A stretch of DNA of 36,432 nt from Flaviflexus sp. (GTDB lineage: Bacteria > Actinomycetota > Actinomycetes > Actinomycetales > Actinomycetaceae): positions 3,602-40,033 of the forward strand of contig JAUNVM010000002.1 of assembly GCA_030537635.1 (NCBI GenBank), written 5' to 3'. A model generated the notes under the pieces. That model worked only from the letters and a program-made list of their open reading frames with translations. It was not told the DNA's origin and searched no databases. The translations under genes were made by a program, and so were the position numbers. This document shows positions 8,879 to 16,461 of the stretch, in pieces. The first letter of the stretch is position 1; the number at the start of each line of letters is the position of its first letter.

Positions 8879-9564
8879 TCCTGAGTGGCTCCCGCACGAT
8901 ATCCGACGCCGCGCACGGTGAGAACAACCTCGGGATGATCCGGATCCTTCTCCACCTTCGAGCGCAAACGCTGGACGTGAACGTTCACAAGCCGAGTATC
9001 GGCACTGTGTCGATAGCCCCACACCTGCTCGAGCAGCTCCTCGCGGGAGAAGACCTGCCAGGGCTTACGCGCCAGGGCAACGAGAAGATCGAATTCGAGC
9101 GGGGTGAGTGAGAGCTGCTCGTCGCCGCGCTTGACGAGGTGACCGGTGATGTCGATGGTGAGATCGGCGATCTTCAGCACCTCCGGCTCGAGCTCCTGGC
9201 GGCGCAGGCGGGCCTGGACGCGGGCCATGAGCACGGAATTTTCAAAGGGCTTGGTCACGTAGTCATCGGCTCCAGCATTGAGACCGGAAATGACGTCCAC
9301 CGAGTCGGTGAGCGCGCTCATCATAATGATGGGAACATCGGATTCCTCGCGCAGCGCCTTGCAGACCTCGACCCCGTTAAGGCCGGGAAGCATCACGTCG
9401 AGGAGGACAAGATCCGGGCGTTCAGCGCGATAAAGAGGGATGACGGACTGCCCGTCGGCGCACACCGTCACGTCGTAGCCCTCCGACTCCAGGAGGATAG
9501 CAACCATTTCGGAGATGGACGGATCATCATCGACAACAAGAATACGCGACTTCATACCTGTCAT
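8875..9564 (-). CDS. mtrA: MtrA response regulator (OmpR family)
   Basis: This 229-residue regulator has a receiver domain (5-120) with acidic pocket VVDDD, phospho-acceptor D56 in LVLLDVMLPG, and the conserved lysine in YVTKPF. The winged-helix DNA-binding domain (about 135-228) includes SLTPLEFDLLVALARKP, SADTRLVNVHVQRLRSKVEK and RGVGYRAG, close to mycobacterial MtrA. The second ATG (9555) has better Shine-Dalgarno spacing from GGAAAG, but the longer start also matches the MDTM-type N-terminus of M. tuberculosis MtrA, so the start is uncertain by three codons. It leads the mtrA-mtrB-lpqB operon. Confidence 0.96.
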   Translation of the reverse strand: MTGMKSRILVVDDDPSISEMVAILLESEGYDVTVCADGQSVIPLYRAERPDLVLLDVMLPGLNGVEVCKALREESDVPIIMMSALTDSVDVISGLNAGADDYVTKPFENSVLMARVQARLRRQELEPEVLKIADLTIDITGHLVKRGDEQLSLTPLEFDLLVALARKPWQVFSREELLEQVWGYRHSADTRLVNVHVQRLRSKVEKDPDHPEVVLTVRGVGYRAGATQE

Positions 9565-9636
9565 CTTTCCATGTCACGGGGACTCAATGGTGAAGTACCC
9601 GCCGGGCGGAGCGATTTCCCCACCGCCTTGGGCCGA

Positions 9637-9798
9637 TCAGCCCGGAATCTCCTCCGCCTCGGTGGGAAGGAGCACCGGAACCCCCGAGCGAATCGGATAG
9701 CGCCACGTGCGCGATTCGGTGACAAGGTAGTCACCCTGCCGGATGAGACGCTCACCGGTTTTCGGGCATCGCAGCACCTCGGTCAGCCAGTCAGTCAT
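9637..9798 (-). CDS. Trm112 family (UPF0434-like) small protein
   Basis: This 53-residue protein has the short Trm112-like pattern: VLRCPKTGERL near the N-terminus and RTWRYPIRSGVPVLLPTEA at the end. Trm112 proteins are small zinc-ribbon partners that activate methyltransferases in eukaryotes and archaea; the bacterial role is unclear. Only one cysteine (C11) remains, where many relatives have two pairs, so zinc binding is doubtful. The ATG overlaps the DUF3499 stop by 4 nt, and AGGAG lies just upstream. It is followed 72 nt later by mtrA. Confidence 0.8.
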   Translation of the reverse strand: MTDWLTEVLRCPKTGERLIRQGDYLVTESRTWRYPIRSGVPVLLPTEAEEIPG

Positions 9799-10238
9799 GC
9801 TTCTCCTTCGGGCCCGCCGCGGCGGGGGGTGTGGTGATCGCGGGGATGGGAACCGGCATCGGTCGTCGACTTCTTCTGGGGATTGGGCACCGCCCGCAGG
9901 CGCGGTCCCACCGCACCGGTCACGTCGGAGGGGCGCCGAGCATCGCGCGTTGCCGGCTTCGGCTCGGGCACCCGCTTCCTGCTCGCCGCCTTGATGGCAT
10001 CCGCCAGCGCCATGAGGTCGTTATCCGATGGTGGGGCCGGCTCATATTCGGTGACGAGGCGAACCATGGACCAGCCGCGCGGCACCGTCACCCGTTGGGC
10101 GTGATCTTCGCACAGATCAAGCGCCCCGGCTCCGGGAACCGGGGACAGCGGGCCGACCACCGCGGTGGCCTGCTGATAGTCATACGTCATCGTCACCACC
10201 GCCCGAGCGGTGCAGCGACTCCTCGAACACTGCCTCAC
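9795..10238 (-). CDS. DUF3499 family protein
   Basis: This 147-residue actinobacterial protein has unknown function. The N-terminal half carries a possible metal site, C4-x4-C9 with C43-x2-H46 (RQCSRSRC and LCEDHAQR), plus the family motif ATAVVGPL. The second half is basic and low in complexity. GTG 10238 is chosen because the conserved RQCSR motif starts right there and a TACGGT -10-like hexamer lies 7 nt upstream, suggesting a leaderless mRNA; GTG 10247 is the alternative. It is divergent from the zincin-like gene, as Rv3258c is from Rv3259, and its stop overlaps the Trm112-like start. Confidence 0.88.
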   Translation of the reverse strand: MRQCSRSRCTARAVVTMTYDYQQATAVVGPLSPVPGAGALDLCEDHAQRVTVPRGWSMVRLVTEYEPAPPSDNDLMALADAIKAASRKRVPEPKPATRDARRPSDVTGAVGPRLRAVPNPQKKSTTDAGSHPRDHHTPRRGGPEGEA

Positions 10239-10271
10239 GTCAGTCACCGTAGCACGCGATATGGTGGGCAC
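10239..10271. promoter_or_regulatory. 33-nt divergent promoter between two GTG-started genes
   Basis: On the minus strand TACGGT (10251-10246) lies 7 nt before the DUF3499 GTG. On the plus strand TATGGT (10260-10265) lies 6 nt before the zincin-like GTG at 10272. Both have the TANNNT form of actinobacterial -10 boxes at leaderless spacing, and neither gene has a Shine-Dalgarno. No convincing -35 is seen. The two promoters must share the same 33 nt. Confidence 0.5.
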
Positions 10272-10691
10272 GTGACACCCCCGCGCATCACTCCCTCCGT
10301 CCGTCGCGATCGTCATGGTCGCGGCCTTCGAGGCATCATCATCCCGCCCTCCGTTCCCGCCTGGCGGCGCCGCTCCGAGCGCTTCGATGACATCATTTCC
10401 ATGGAGATTAACACCTACCGCCACACCCTGGGCGAGGAGGTGGACCGGGTCGAATACGGCGTGCTGGATGTGCCGCAGACCGATCCCACACCGTGGGAGG
10501 ATGGTATTCCCCAGGCGCGTTTCTTCCCGATGGACGGGGATAAGGAAGGGCGGATCATCTTCTACCGCTTCCCCATCCTCCAGGCCGCCCGCGGACGAGA
10601 TCTCTCCCTCGTCATCCACGCGATCGTCACCCAGCAGCTTGCCGCTTTCCTCGGCACCTTTCCCGAGGACATCGACTTCCTCGGTGGTTAA
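10272..10691 (+). CDS. Zincin-like metallopeptidase family protein (Rv3259-like), active site degenerate
   Basis: This 139-residue protein matches the actinobacterial metallopeptidase family: the N-terminal motif RRDRHGRGLRG, a central IIFYRFPIL strand, and LVIHAIVTQQLAAFLG near the end, where zincins would have HExxH. Here the glutamate is alanine and the second histidine is glutamine, so proteolysis is unlikely; as I recall it, M. tuberculosis Rv3259 also has only a partial motif there. GTG 10272 has a TATGGT box 6 nt upstream and no ribosome-binding site. Divergence from DUF3499 and closeness to whiB2 match the mycobacterial neighbourhood. Confidence 0.8.
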   Translation: MTPPRITPSVRRDRHGRGLRGIIIPPSVPAWRRRSERFDDIISMEINTYRHTLGEEVDRVEYGVLDVPQTDPTPWEDGIPQARFFPMDGDKEGRIIFYRFPILQAARGRDLSLVIHAIVTQQLAAFLGTFPEDIDFLGG

Positions 10692-10717
10692 CTCACCGCG
10701 AGCTCCGCGCGGCACCT

Positions 10718-10750
10718 ATTTGCCGCTTATCTGCCACTAATCTGCCGCTC
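10718..10750. repeat. Three tandem 11-bp imperfect repeats
   Basis: Units of the form ATYTGCCRCTN recur with an 11-bp period: TGCCGC at 10721, TGCCAC at 10732 and TGCCGC at 10743. They lie between the convergent zincin-like and DUF5719 genes (10692-10779). One helical turn per unit would place each copy on the same DNA face, but no function is known. Confidence 0.6.
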
Positions 10751-10779
10751 GGCGCGCCCTCCTGACCGGGGCCGGGCTC

Positions 10780-12150
10780 CTAGTTGGAGATCTTCAGCTG
10801 CAGGCCCGCAGCATCCTCCGGGGTGGGGATGACGGGGACGGCGGATCCGCCGCGTCGGGAGCCCAGCTGTTCGGTGACGACGAGGCCGGCGCTCACCGGC
10901 CGGTCGGCGAGGACCTCAACATAGCTGGTTGCGGCGGGCAGTTCGACACTCCCAATTCCCTTGACCGGCACGGTGAGAGTGTCCACCTCCTCGCCGGTGC
11001 GCGCGAAGGCCCGGACGGTGGCGGTGGCGTCCTCGGCAACAAGCACGAGGGTGCCCACGCCGGTTCCCACGGTGGCGGTGCCGTGGCGCAGCGGGGCGAC
11101 GGAGGGAACCTGCATGAGGTCCTCCCCGGCCAGGAGGCCGGCCGCGAGGACGGGGACGTCGCTGGACACCTCGATCGCGGCCCAGCCCTGCCCAATCCCG
11201 TCGAGCGGGATGTCGAGAACCGAGCCGGGGGCGAGCCGCACCGATTCCGCGCCGGGCACGGGCTCGGAGCCGTCGTCGGTGCGCACGGTGAGTTGCGCGG
11301 TGGCGCTGTCCTCGCCGGGATTGGCGATGCGCACCGAGGGCGCTCCGCTATCTCCGGACAGGTCGATTCCCGGAACGATGACCTCGGTGGCCGGCTCGGC
11401 GCCCGCCTCGATGGATTCGGCTCCCGCCCCGCTCGCCCCCGACATCTCGTGGGTGAACAGGTGGGCGGCCACGGCGCCGCCCTCGGCGCTCACCTCGAGC
11501 GCAATCTTGTCATCCGTGGCGAGGGCCTCCACGAGCACCTTCTCGGTGCCCCCGGGGGCCACGGTGAGGGCGGAGCTCGCCACTCTGGGCGCGGTGCCGG
11601 TCGAGGTGTGGACGGTGATCCGCACGGTGGCCGGGGTGGCCGAGAGATTGGTGAGAACGAGCTCGGAGGAGGAGCCGGTCGCGGTGGAGCCGCCAACGAA
11701 ATAGTGGGTGGCGGCCGGCGGCAGGCAGGGACTGAGGATCAGGCCGGCCAGCTCGCCGGATTCCTGGGTCCGCTGATAGGTGGCGGCGATGATGGCGGCG
11801 GACTCGCCGGGCTCGGCGATGAGCGGGCCCGGATGAGCGCCGTAGGCGGAGAAGAAGCGCGGAGAGCCGGTGAGATCGAGATTGTCGGGGGTGGTGACCG
11901 TACCGCCCCCGATAACGAGACCTCGGGTGCGCTCGGTGATCTCGGATTCCTCCTCTGACAGCCCGATTGTCTCGCCGATCGTGGCGGTGGGGCCGGGCGG
12001 GCAGGCGAGCGCGAGGGTCCGCGCTGTGCCGGGGACGGATAGCTCTGCCGGTCCGGGCAGGCGCATCTTCGGAGTGTCCCCGAGCGCCCACATGGCCCCG
12101 CCGATGGACAGGACGGCGGCAATGACGGTGGCGGCGGCACGTTTCATCAT
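10780..12150 (-). CDS. DUF5719 family secreted/membrane-anchored protein
   Basis: This 456-residue actinobacterial protein has no assigned function. An N-terminal signal anchor (about 2-25, KRAAATVIAAVLSIGGAMWAL) is followed by a long extracytoplasmic part rich in Ala, Gly, Val and Thr with repeated beta-strand patterns such as SSELVLTNLS and APSVRIANPGE, suggesting tandem immunoglobulin-like folds. The start ATG 12150 overlaps the GT2 stop by 4 nt, with AGGAGG 8 nt upstream. It is the third gene of the whiB2-GT2-DUF5719 operon, so it may act outside the membrane with the glycosyltransferase; that is inference from context. Confidence 0.82.
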   Translation of the reverse strand: MMKRAAATVIAAVLSIGGAMWALGDTPKMRLPGPAELSVPGTARTLALACPPGPTATIGETIGLSEEESEITERTRGLVIGGGTVTTPDNLDLTGSPRFFSAYGAHPGPLIAEPGESAAIIAATYQRTQESGELAGLILSPCLPPAATHYFVGGSTATGSSSELVLTNLSATPATVRITVHTSTGTAPRVASSALTVAPGGTEKVLVEALATDDKIALEVSAEGGAVAAHLFTHEMSGASGAGAESIEAGAEPATEVIVPGIDLSGDSGAPSVRIANPGEDSATAQLTVRTDDGSEPVPGAESVRLAPGSVLDIPLDGIGQGWAAIEVSSDVPVLAAGLLAGEDLMQVPSVAPLRHGTATVGTGVGTLVLVAEDATATVRAFARTGEEVDTLTVPVKGIGSVELPAATSYVEVLADRPVSAGLVVTEQLGSRRGGSAVPVIPTPEDAAGLQLKISN

Positions 12151-15092
12151 CCGCGCCACCTCCTCATCGGCAGGCTGACGACGAGATTGGCGAGGACGAT
12201 GAGGAGGCGGGCGCCAATCATCCACCACTGGGAGAAGATTCCCTCGTGGACGACCCGCACCTCCCCGGTGCGGGGCACCTGCCAGGAGGCGTGCCAGGCG
12301 TCGTCAAGCTTGGGCAGCTCCTCGGCTCCCTGATAGGCCTTCCAGCCCGGATCATCGCGCTCGGCAAGGTCGAGTCGGCCCGCCGGCACCTCGGCGGAAG
12401 CCGAGATGAGTCCGGAATCGATGACGTCCGTGCCGTGCATGAGCCGCCCCGTGGGCACGGTGAGCCGCCAGAAGGTGCCGAGATCGGAGGTGGTCACCTT
12501 GGTGATTCCCTCGGTCTGGTCGAGGCGGGCGGCGAGATCATCGAGTCCCGGACCCTCCCCATCCAGCAAAATGACGGAGACGGCATGCTCGGCGAGCAGC
12601 TCCGCGAAATCGGATTCCCCGGCCCGGGTGAGGGCCCGGCCCAGCTCTTCATCGGCCGGCGCGGACTGCTCGGCCAGGGTGATGGCCGAATTCATGTCGG
12701 TGAGGCTCACCCCGTTGCCCCGCCACAGCTCCACGGTCGTGTGATCAGCCCGGGCGGTGATCTTGAGCAGCCGGGTGCGCTGGGGATCTGCGGCGTTCTT
12801 CAGGGCGAGCGCCGGCACCTGCTCACCCGGAGCATCCGCGAGCAGCACATCATCGCGGCCGGTGAGGGAACCCGAGACCCAGTACCAGGCAGAGGCCGCG
12901 GGCAGGGCGATAGCGGCGAGGAAGGCGGCCGCGGCGATGAGATGGCGCAGGCCGAGGGGCCGCGTGCGCAGGTCTGTGGCAAGCCTGTCTCCGGCGGCCA
13001 GGGCCGCGAGGAGGATTCCGCCGGCCGCCACCGTCATTCCGGGGCCGGGCCACGGGGCGGCCGGGCCCGGACCGGGATAGCGCAGGGCGGCACCGATGAG
13101 GACGAAGCCCGCGCCGGTGAGGGCGAGGCCGCAGGCGGCCAGGCGCCACCTGGGCCGCGCCAGGCCTAAGACGGCGGCAATGATGAGGAGGGCGGTAGCA
13201 GCGATGATGACGGGGGCCAGCTGACCCGGAATCCCGGTGGGCCAGCCGGCGAGGATGTCCTTGCGTTCACCAGCCCGCCAGGCGTGCGGGACGCCGGGCA
13301 TGGCGACGAGAGAGCGCGGGATGTGCTTGGCCAGCTCCCACAGGGCCGGCGCGGAGAAGGCTCCGGCGGGAACGACGAGCCACAGCCAGGCCGGCCGACG
13401 GCCGAACAAGGCGGCAAGGATGGCGGCAAACGTCAGCGGGATCATGGCCGCGGGATAGGCGGCCACGAGGAGGAGCGCCCACCAGGCGGCGACCCCGAGA
13501 TGACTGGAGCGGCCGGTCCGCCACAGGCGGAGCATGGCGGCACCCAGCGGCGGGGCGACGAGGTGGAAGACGATGGCGGCGAGCTCACCGTTGGCCAGTG
13601 CGGCCAGGAAGGGCGGGGCGCCCGCCCAGCCAATGGCGGCGAGGAAGCGCAGCGCGGGTGAGGCGGTGGCCAGGCCAGCCGCCCGGAAGGCCGCGAGCGC
13701 GGCGAGGGCGGGGCTGAGGAGGAGGAAGAGGAAAATGGCCTCGTCGAGCCGGGCACCAACCAGTTCGGCGAGAATCGACAGGGGTAGCGCGGCCAGCCAC
13801 AGCGGCTCAAGATATCCCGGATATCCGTCCCCGAGCGGCACCCAGGAGGAGCGGGCCGCCTCGAGCAGCTCCCCCGGGCCCGTCGCATCCGGGGCCAGTC
13901 CCCCGCCAGTGAGGGCAAAGGTGGACAGGTGCGGGGCGAGGAAGACGATTCCGAGGATCGCGGCCAGAGCGGTCGCGGCCGTACCGGCCTGCCGGACCCG
14001 GGCCGCGTGCGCGGCGCGCTCGCGCAGCACCTCGGTGGGCGGAGCGTCCCGCAGCTTCCTGGCCTCGCGGCGGGCCCGGCGAATATCCCGGCGGCCGGCG
14101 CGCACCTCACCGCCGGTGGCCTCCAGGCGCCGATAGGCGCTCGTCACCTTCGCCTTGGCTAGGCGCCGGCGGGCGGAAAACAGGCGGCCGAGGCGGCGCA
14201 GCAGGAAGCCCGCTCCCCACAGCTCCCCTCGGGCTCGCACGATGTCCTTGAGGATGAGTCGGGCCAGGGCGCGCAGAGGCGCGAGCAGGAGATAGGCGAG
14301 CAGGAGGAAGGGGAAGACGAGGGTGGGCGCGGAGGCGAGCGCCGTGTAGATCTGGGTGCCGCGCCGCTGACCAAAGGATTTCGCGGTGTCGGCGTAGGAG
14401 TGGCGGGCGTGGCGCAGCTTGGCCCGGGGCACGACGACCACGCGGTGCCCGGCGGCGCGCAGGCGCCGCGAGATTTCCAGGCCGTCACCAAAAGGACCGA
14501 GCGCCGGATCGAAGCCGCCGATCTCGGTTAGAGCTTCGCGGCGCACGAGCATGCCGGCGGTGCCGACGCCGAGCACATCTTCGCGCTCATCCAGCTGGCC
14601 CTGATCGCGCTCACCAGGATCGATTTCGGGAACACGCCGCGAGGAGCGGGTGGCGCGGATGCCAACTTCGAGTAGCTCCTGGGGGTCCTCCCACCCCACC
14701 TGCTTCGGCCCGGCCGCGGCAATGGCGCGGGAGGCGTCGGCAACCCGCGCCAGCTCGGCGAGGCAGTCGTCGGTGGGAGCCGAATCGTCGTGAAGGAGCC
14801 ACAGCCAGCGGGCAGAATCCTCGGCCGCCTCATATCCCGCCGCGTAGGCCTGCCCGGTGGTGGCCGATTCGTGGGCGAGAACGGCCATCTCGATGCCGCG
14901 AAGCTCGAGGTCGGCAAGAAGCTCGCGCACCTCATCGGTCGGTTCTTTTCCGTCAACGAGGACGAGAATAAGTCTGCCGGGGCGGGTGCGCCCCTGCCCG
15001 ACCGCCTCAAGCGTGCGCGGCAGATAGGGGGAATCGCGATGCCCGGCAAGAATGGCGGTAATCGAGCCGGCCGGGCTCACCGACAAACTCAC
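12147..15092 (-). CDS. GT2 glycosyltransferase fused to a polytopic membrane domain
   Basis: This 981-residue protein has an N-terminal GT2 domain (about 7-235) with the sugar-nucleotide metal motif HDD at 101-103, GTAGMLVRREAL and IGGFDPALGPFGDGLEISRRL. A membrane hairpin (about 258-285), a very basic stretch (about 290-370) and some ten more membrane segments to about residue 730 follow. Then comes a soluble, presumably outer, domain and a last membrane helix near 952-972. Families with this layout make surface polysaccharides; the acceptor is unknown. GTG 15092 overlaps the whiB2 stop by 4 nt (GTGA), so it is co-translated with the regulator, and its stop overlaps DUF5719. Confidence 0.88.
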   Translation of the reverse strand: MSLSVSPAGSITAILAGHRDSPYLPRTLEAVGQGRTRPGRLILVLVDGKEPTDEVRELLADLELRGIEMAVLAHESATTGQAYAAGYEAAEDSARWLWLLHDDSAPTDDCLAELARVADASRAIAAAGPKQVGWEDPQELLEVGIRATRSSRRVPEIDPGERDQGQLDEREDVLGVGTAGMLVRREALTEIGGFDPALGPFGDGLEISRRLRAAGHRVVVVPRAKLRHARHSYADTAKSFGQRRGTQIYTALASAPTLVFPFLLLAYLLLAPLRALARLILKDIVRARGELWGAGFLLRRLGRLFSARRRLAKAKVTSAYRRLEATGGEVRAGRRDIRRARREARKLRDAPPTEVLRERAAHAARVRQAGTAATALAAILGIVFLAPHLSTFALTGGGLAPDATGPGELLEAARSSWVPLGDGYPGYLEPLWLAALPLSILAELVGARLDEAIFLFLLLSPALAALAAFRAAGLATASPALRFLAAIGWAGAPPFLAALANGELAAIVFHLVAPPLGAAMLRLWRTGRSSHLGVAAWWALLLVAAYPAAMIPLTFAAILAALFGRRPAWLWLVVPAGAFSAPALWELAKHIPRSLVAMPGVPHAWRAGERKDILAGWPTGIPGQLAPVIIAATALLIIAAVLGLARPRWRLAACGLALTGAGFVLIGAALRYPGPGPAAPWPGPGMTVAAGGILLAALAAGDRLATDLRTRPLGLRHLIAAAAFLAAIALPAASAWYWVSGSLTGRDDVLLADAPGEQVPALALKNAADPQRTRLLKITARADHTTVELWRGNGVSLTDMNSAITLAEQSAPADEELGRALTRAGESDFAELLAEHAVSVILLDGEGPGLDDLAARLDQTEGITKVTTSDLGTFWRLTVPTGRLMHGTDVIDSGLISASAEVPAGRLDLAERDDPGWKAYQGAEELPKLDDAWHASWQVPRTGEVRVVHEGIFSQWWMIGARLLIVLANLVVSLPMRRWRG

Positions 15093-15454
15093 CGCTCGCC
15101 GGCGGTGCGCCTACGCTGGCGCGAAAGCTTGCGCCGATCATTATCCGACATCCCGCCCCAGATGCCGTGGCGGATGTCGTGGGAGAGCGCGTACTCGAGG
15201 CATTCCTCGCGCACGGTGCAGTTCTGGCACACGCTCGTCGCGGGTGCGGTAGACCCGCCCTTTTCGGGGAAGAAGATATCGGGATCGGTCTCGGCGCACA
15301 GCGCCTCGTTGAGCCAGGCTAGATGACCATCGTCCTCGGCGTAGCCGAGACCCCACAGCTCATGGAACAGCGACATGGAGTTACCAGAGGCCACGGGGAT
15401 ATCGGGCTCACGCCGCCCACTTGTCCTCGACGACCCCGGGGTCAGATTCCACAT
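15089..15454 (-). CDS. whiB2: WhiB2/WhmD-type Fe-S cluster transcription regulator
   Basis: This 121-residue WhiB-like protein has the four cluster cysteines C53, C76, C79 and C85 (C-x22-C-x2-C-x5-C), the WhiB2-typical FFPEKGGST, and the GIWGG turn at 97-101 before a basic DNA-binding tail. WhiB2/WhmD controls septation and cell-wall genes in actinobacteria. ATG 15454 is chosen because AGGAG lies 6 nt upstream; ATG 15376 would give 95 residues, nearer to mycobacterial WhiB2, but has no ribosome-binding site. Overlap with the GT2 gene and proximity to rml genes support the WhiB2 assignment. Confidence 0.9.
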   Translation of the reverse strand: MWNLTPGSSRTSGRREPDIPVASGNSMSLFHELWGLGYAEDDGHLAWLNEALCAETDPDIFFPEKGGSTAPATSVCQNCTVREECLEYALSHDIRHGIWGGMSDNDRRKLSRQRRRTAGER

Positions 15455-15486
15455 CTGCTGCTCCTTCACTTTCCGTCACTGGGTAA

Positions 15487-15516
15487 ATTACACGCGTGTT
15501 AGACGGTTAAAGTCAA
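15487..15516 (-). promoter_or_regulatory. Promoter for whiB2 with palindrome in the spacer
   Basis: On the minus strand TTGACT (15516-15511) and TGTAAT (15492-15487) are separated by 18 nt, giving a start about 25 nt before the whiB2 ATG. The perfect palindrome ACACGCGTGT (15490-15499) overlaps the -10 and spacer and could be an operator. The rest of the 193-nt divergent gap towards 15648 shows no clear promoter for the phosphatase gene. Confidence 0.5.
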
Positions 15517-15647
15517 GGCGGAACGGCAAATTATGCCAATGGTCTCTCCGATTGTCCCCAAGAACACGCCGAGAAATCGAAATTCTCTGTGCATTTTGCC
15601 TCACCGCCGTACTGGCATGTTGCGCTTCGGCGTGTCACGATGAGGAC

Positions 15648-16460
15648 GTGACTATTGATAGCAGGCAGATCCGCCATCTTCTTCTTGACCTCACCGCTTC
15701 TCTCGCCCCGGACCTGGTGAAAGCCGCCGGTGCTGATCCCCGGGCGGAAAAGAGTTCCTTCCACGACATCGTCACCGTCCATGACGAGGCGACCGAACAG
15801 AAGATCCGTCAGCGGCTCCTCGAACACTACCCACGCTCCCAGGTTCTCGGGGAGGAGGGCAGTCCCCAGCTCGCGGACCTGGCCGGGCTCGTCTGGGTGG
15901 TTGATCCGATCGACGGCACCTCGAATTTCGCGGCCGGCTGGCCGCATTTCGCCATCTCCATTGCCGCCGCGCTCGATGGCGAGCTCATTGCCGGTGTGGT
16001 CTGTCAGCCCGGCGGACCGACCTGGTCGGCGGATGAGACGGGCGCCTATGTGACCCGGGGCGGCGAGGAGTGCCCCATCTCGGTCAGCGCCAAAACCGAT
16101 TCATCCGAGGGCCTCGCCGTCACCGAATTTCCCTCCGTGCGCGTCCTTGAGGAGGATCCCGCAGCCCTGCAGCGCTGGGCGCTCGCGGCCACGTCTTTCC
16201 GTTCGGTGCGCCGGTCGGGCTCGATTGCGCTCGACCTGTGCTACGTCGCCGAGGGCATGGCACTCGCCGCCTTCTCCTCGGGGATCCACCCGTGGGATGT
16301 TGCCGCCGGGGCGCTGATCGTCACCCGCGCGGGCGGGGGTTATGCCGCCTTCAACGGCGGCAAGGCGGCCGAGCCGGCCTGGCTGGCCCCGGACTTCGTG
16401 GCCTCATGTGCCGAGCAGCCAGCCGAGATTGGCCGGCGCGTGCTCGGAGTGGAGGATTAA
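15648..16460 (+). CDS. Inositol monophosphatase family phosphatase
   Basis: This 270-residue Mg2+-dependent phosphatase has the family motifs in order: the metal-binding GEEGS, WVVDPIDGTSNF, a substrate-side segment GSIALDLCYVAEG, and the C-terminal metal motif HPWDVAAGALIVTRAGG. The family removes phosphate from inositol phosphates, histidinol phosphate, nucleotide or sugar phosphates; the sequence alone does not tell which. GTG 15648 starts the conserved region and has GAGG close upstream. The frame is open well upstream, but that stretch has no homology and overlaps the whiB2 promoter. It begins a probable operon with the TIGR03089 gene (1-nt gap) and rmlA. Confidence 0.9.
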   Translation: MTIDSRQIRHLLLDLTASLAPDLVKAAGADPRAEKSSFHDIVTVHDEATEQKIRQRLLEHYPRSQVLGEEGSPQLADLAGLVWVVDPIDGTSNFAAGWPHFAISIAAALDGELIAGVVCQPGGPTWSADETGAYVTRGGEECPISVSAKTDSSEGLAVTEFPSVRVLEEDPAALQRWALAATSFRSVRRSGSIALDLCYVAEGMALAAFSSGIHPWDVAAGALIVTRAGGGYAAFNGGKAAEPAWLAPDFVASCAEQPAEIGRRVLGVED

Positions 16461-16461
16461 C

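Noticed and set aside
15375..15647. Upstream in-frame extension of the phosphatase gene
   Set aside because: It would overlap the whiB2 promoter and N-terminus on the other strand and shows no homology; conserved sequence starts after GTG 15648.
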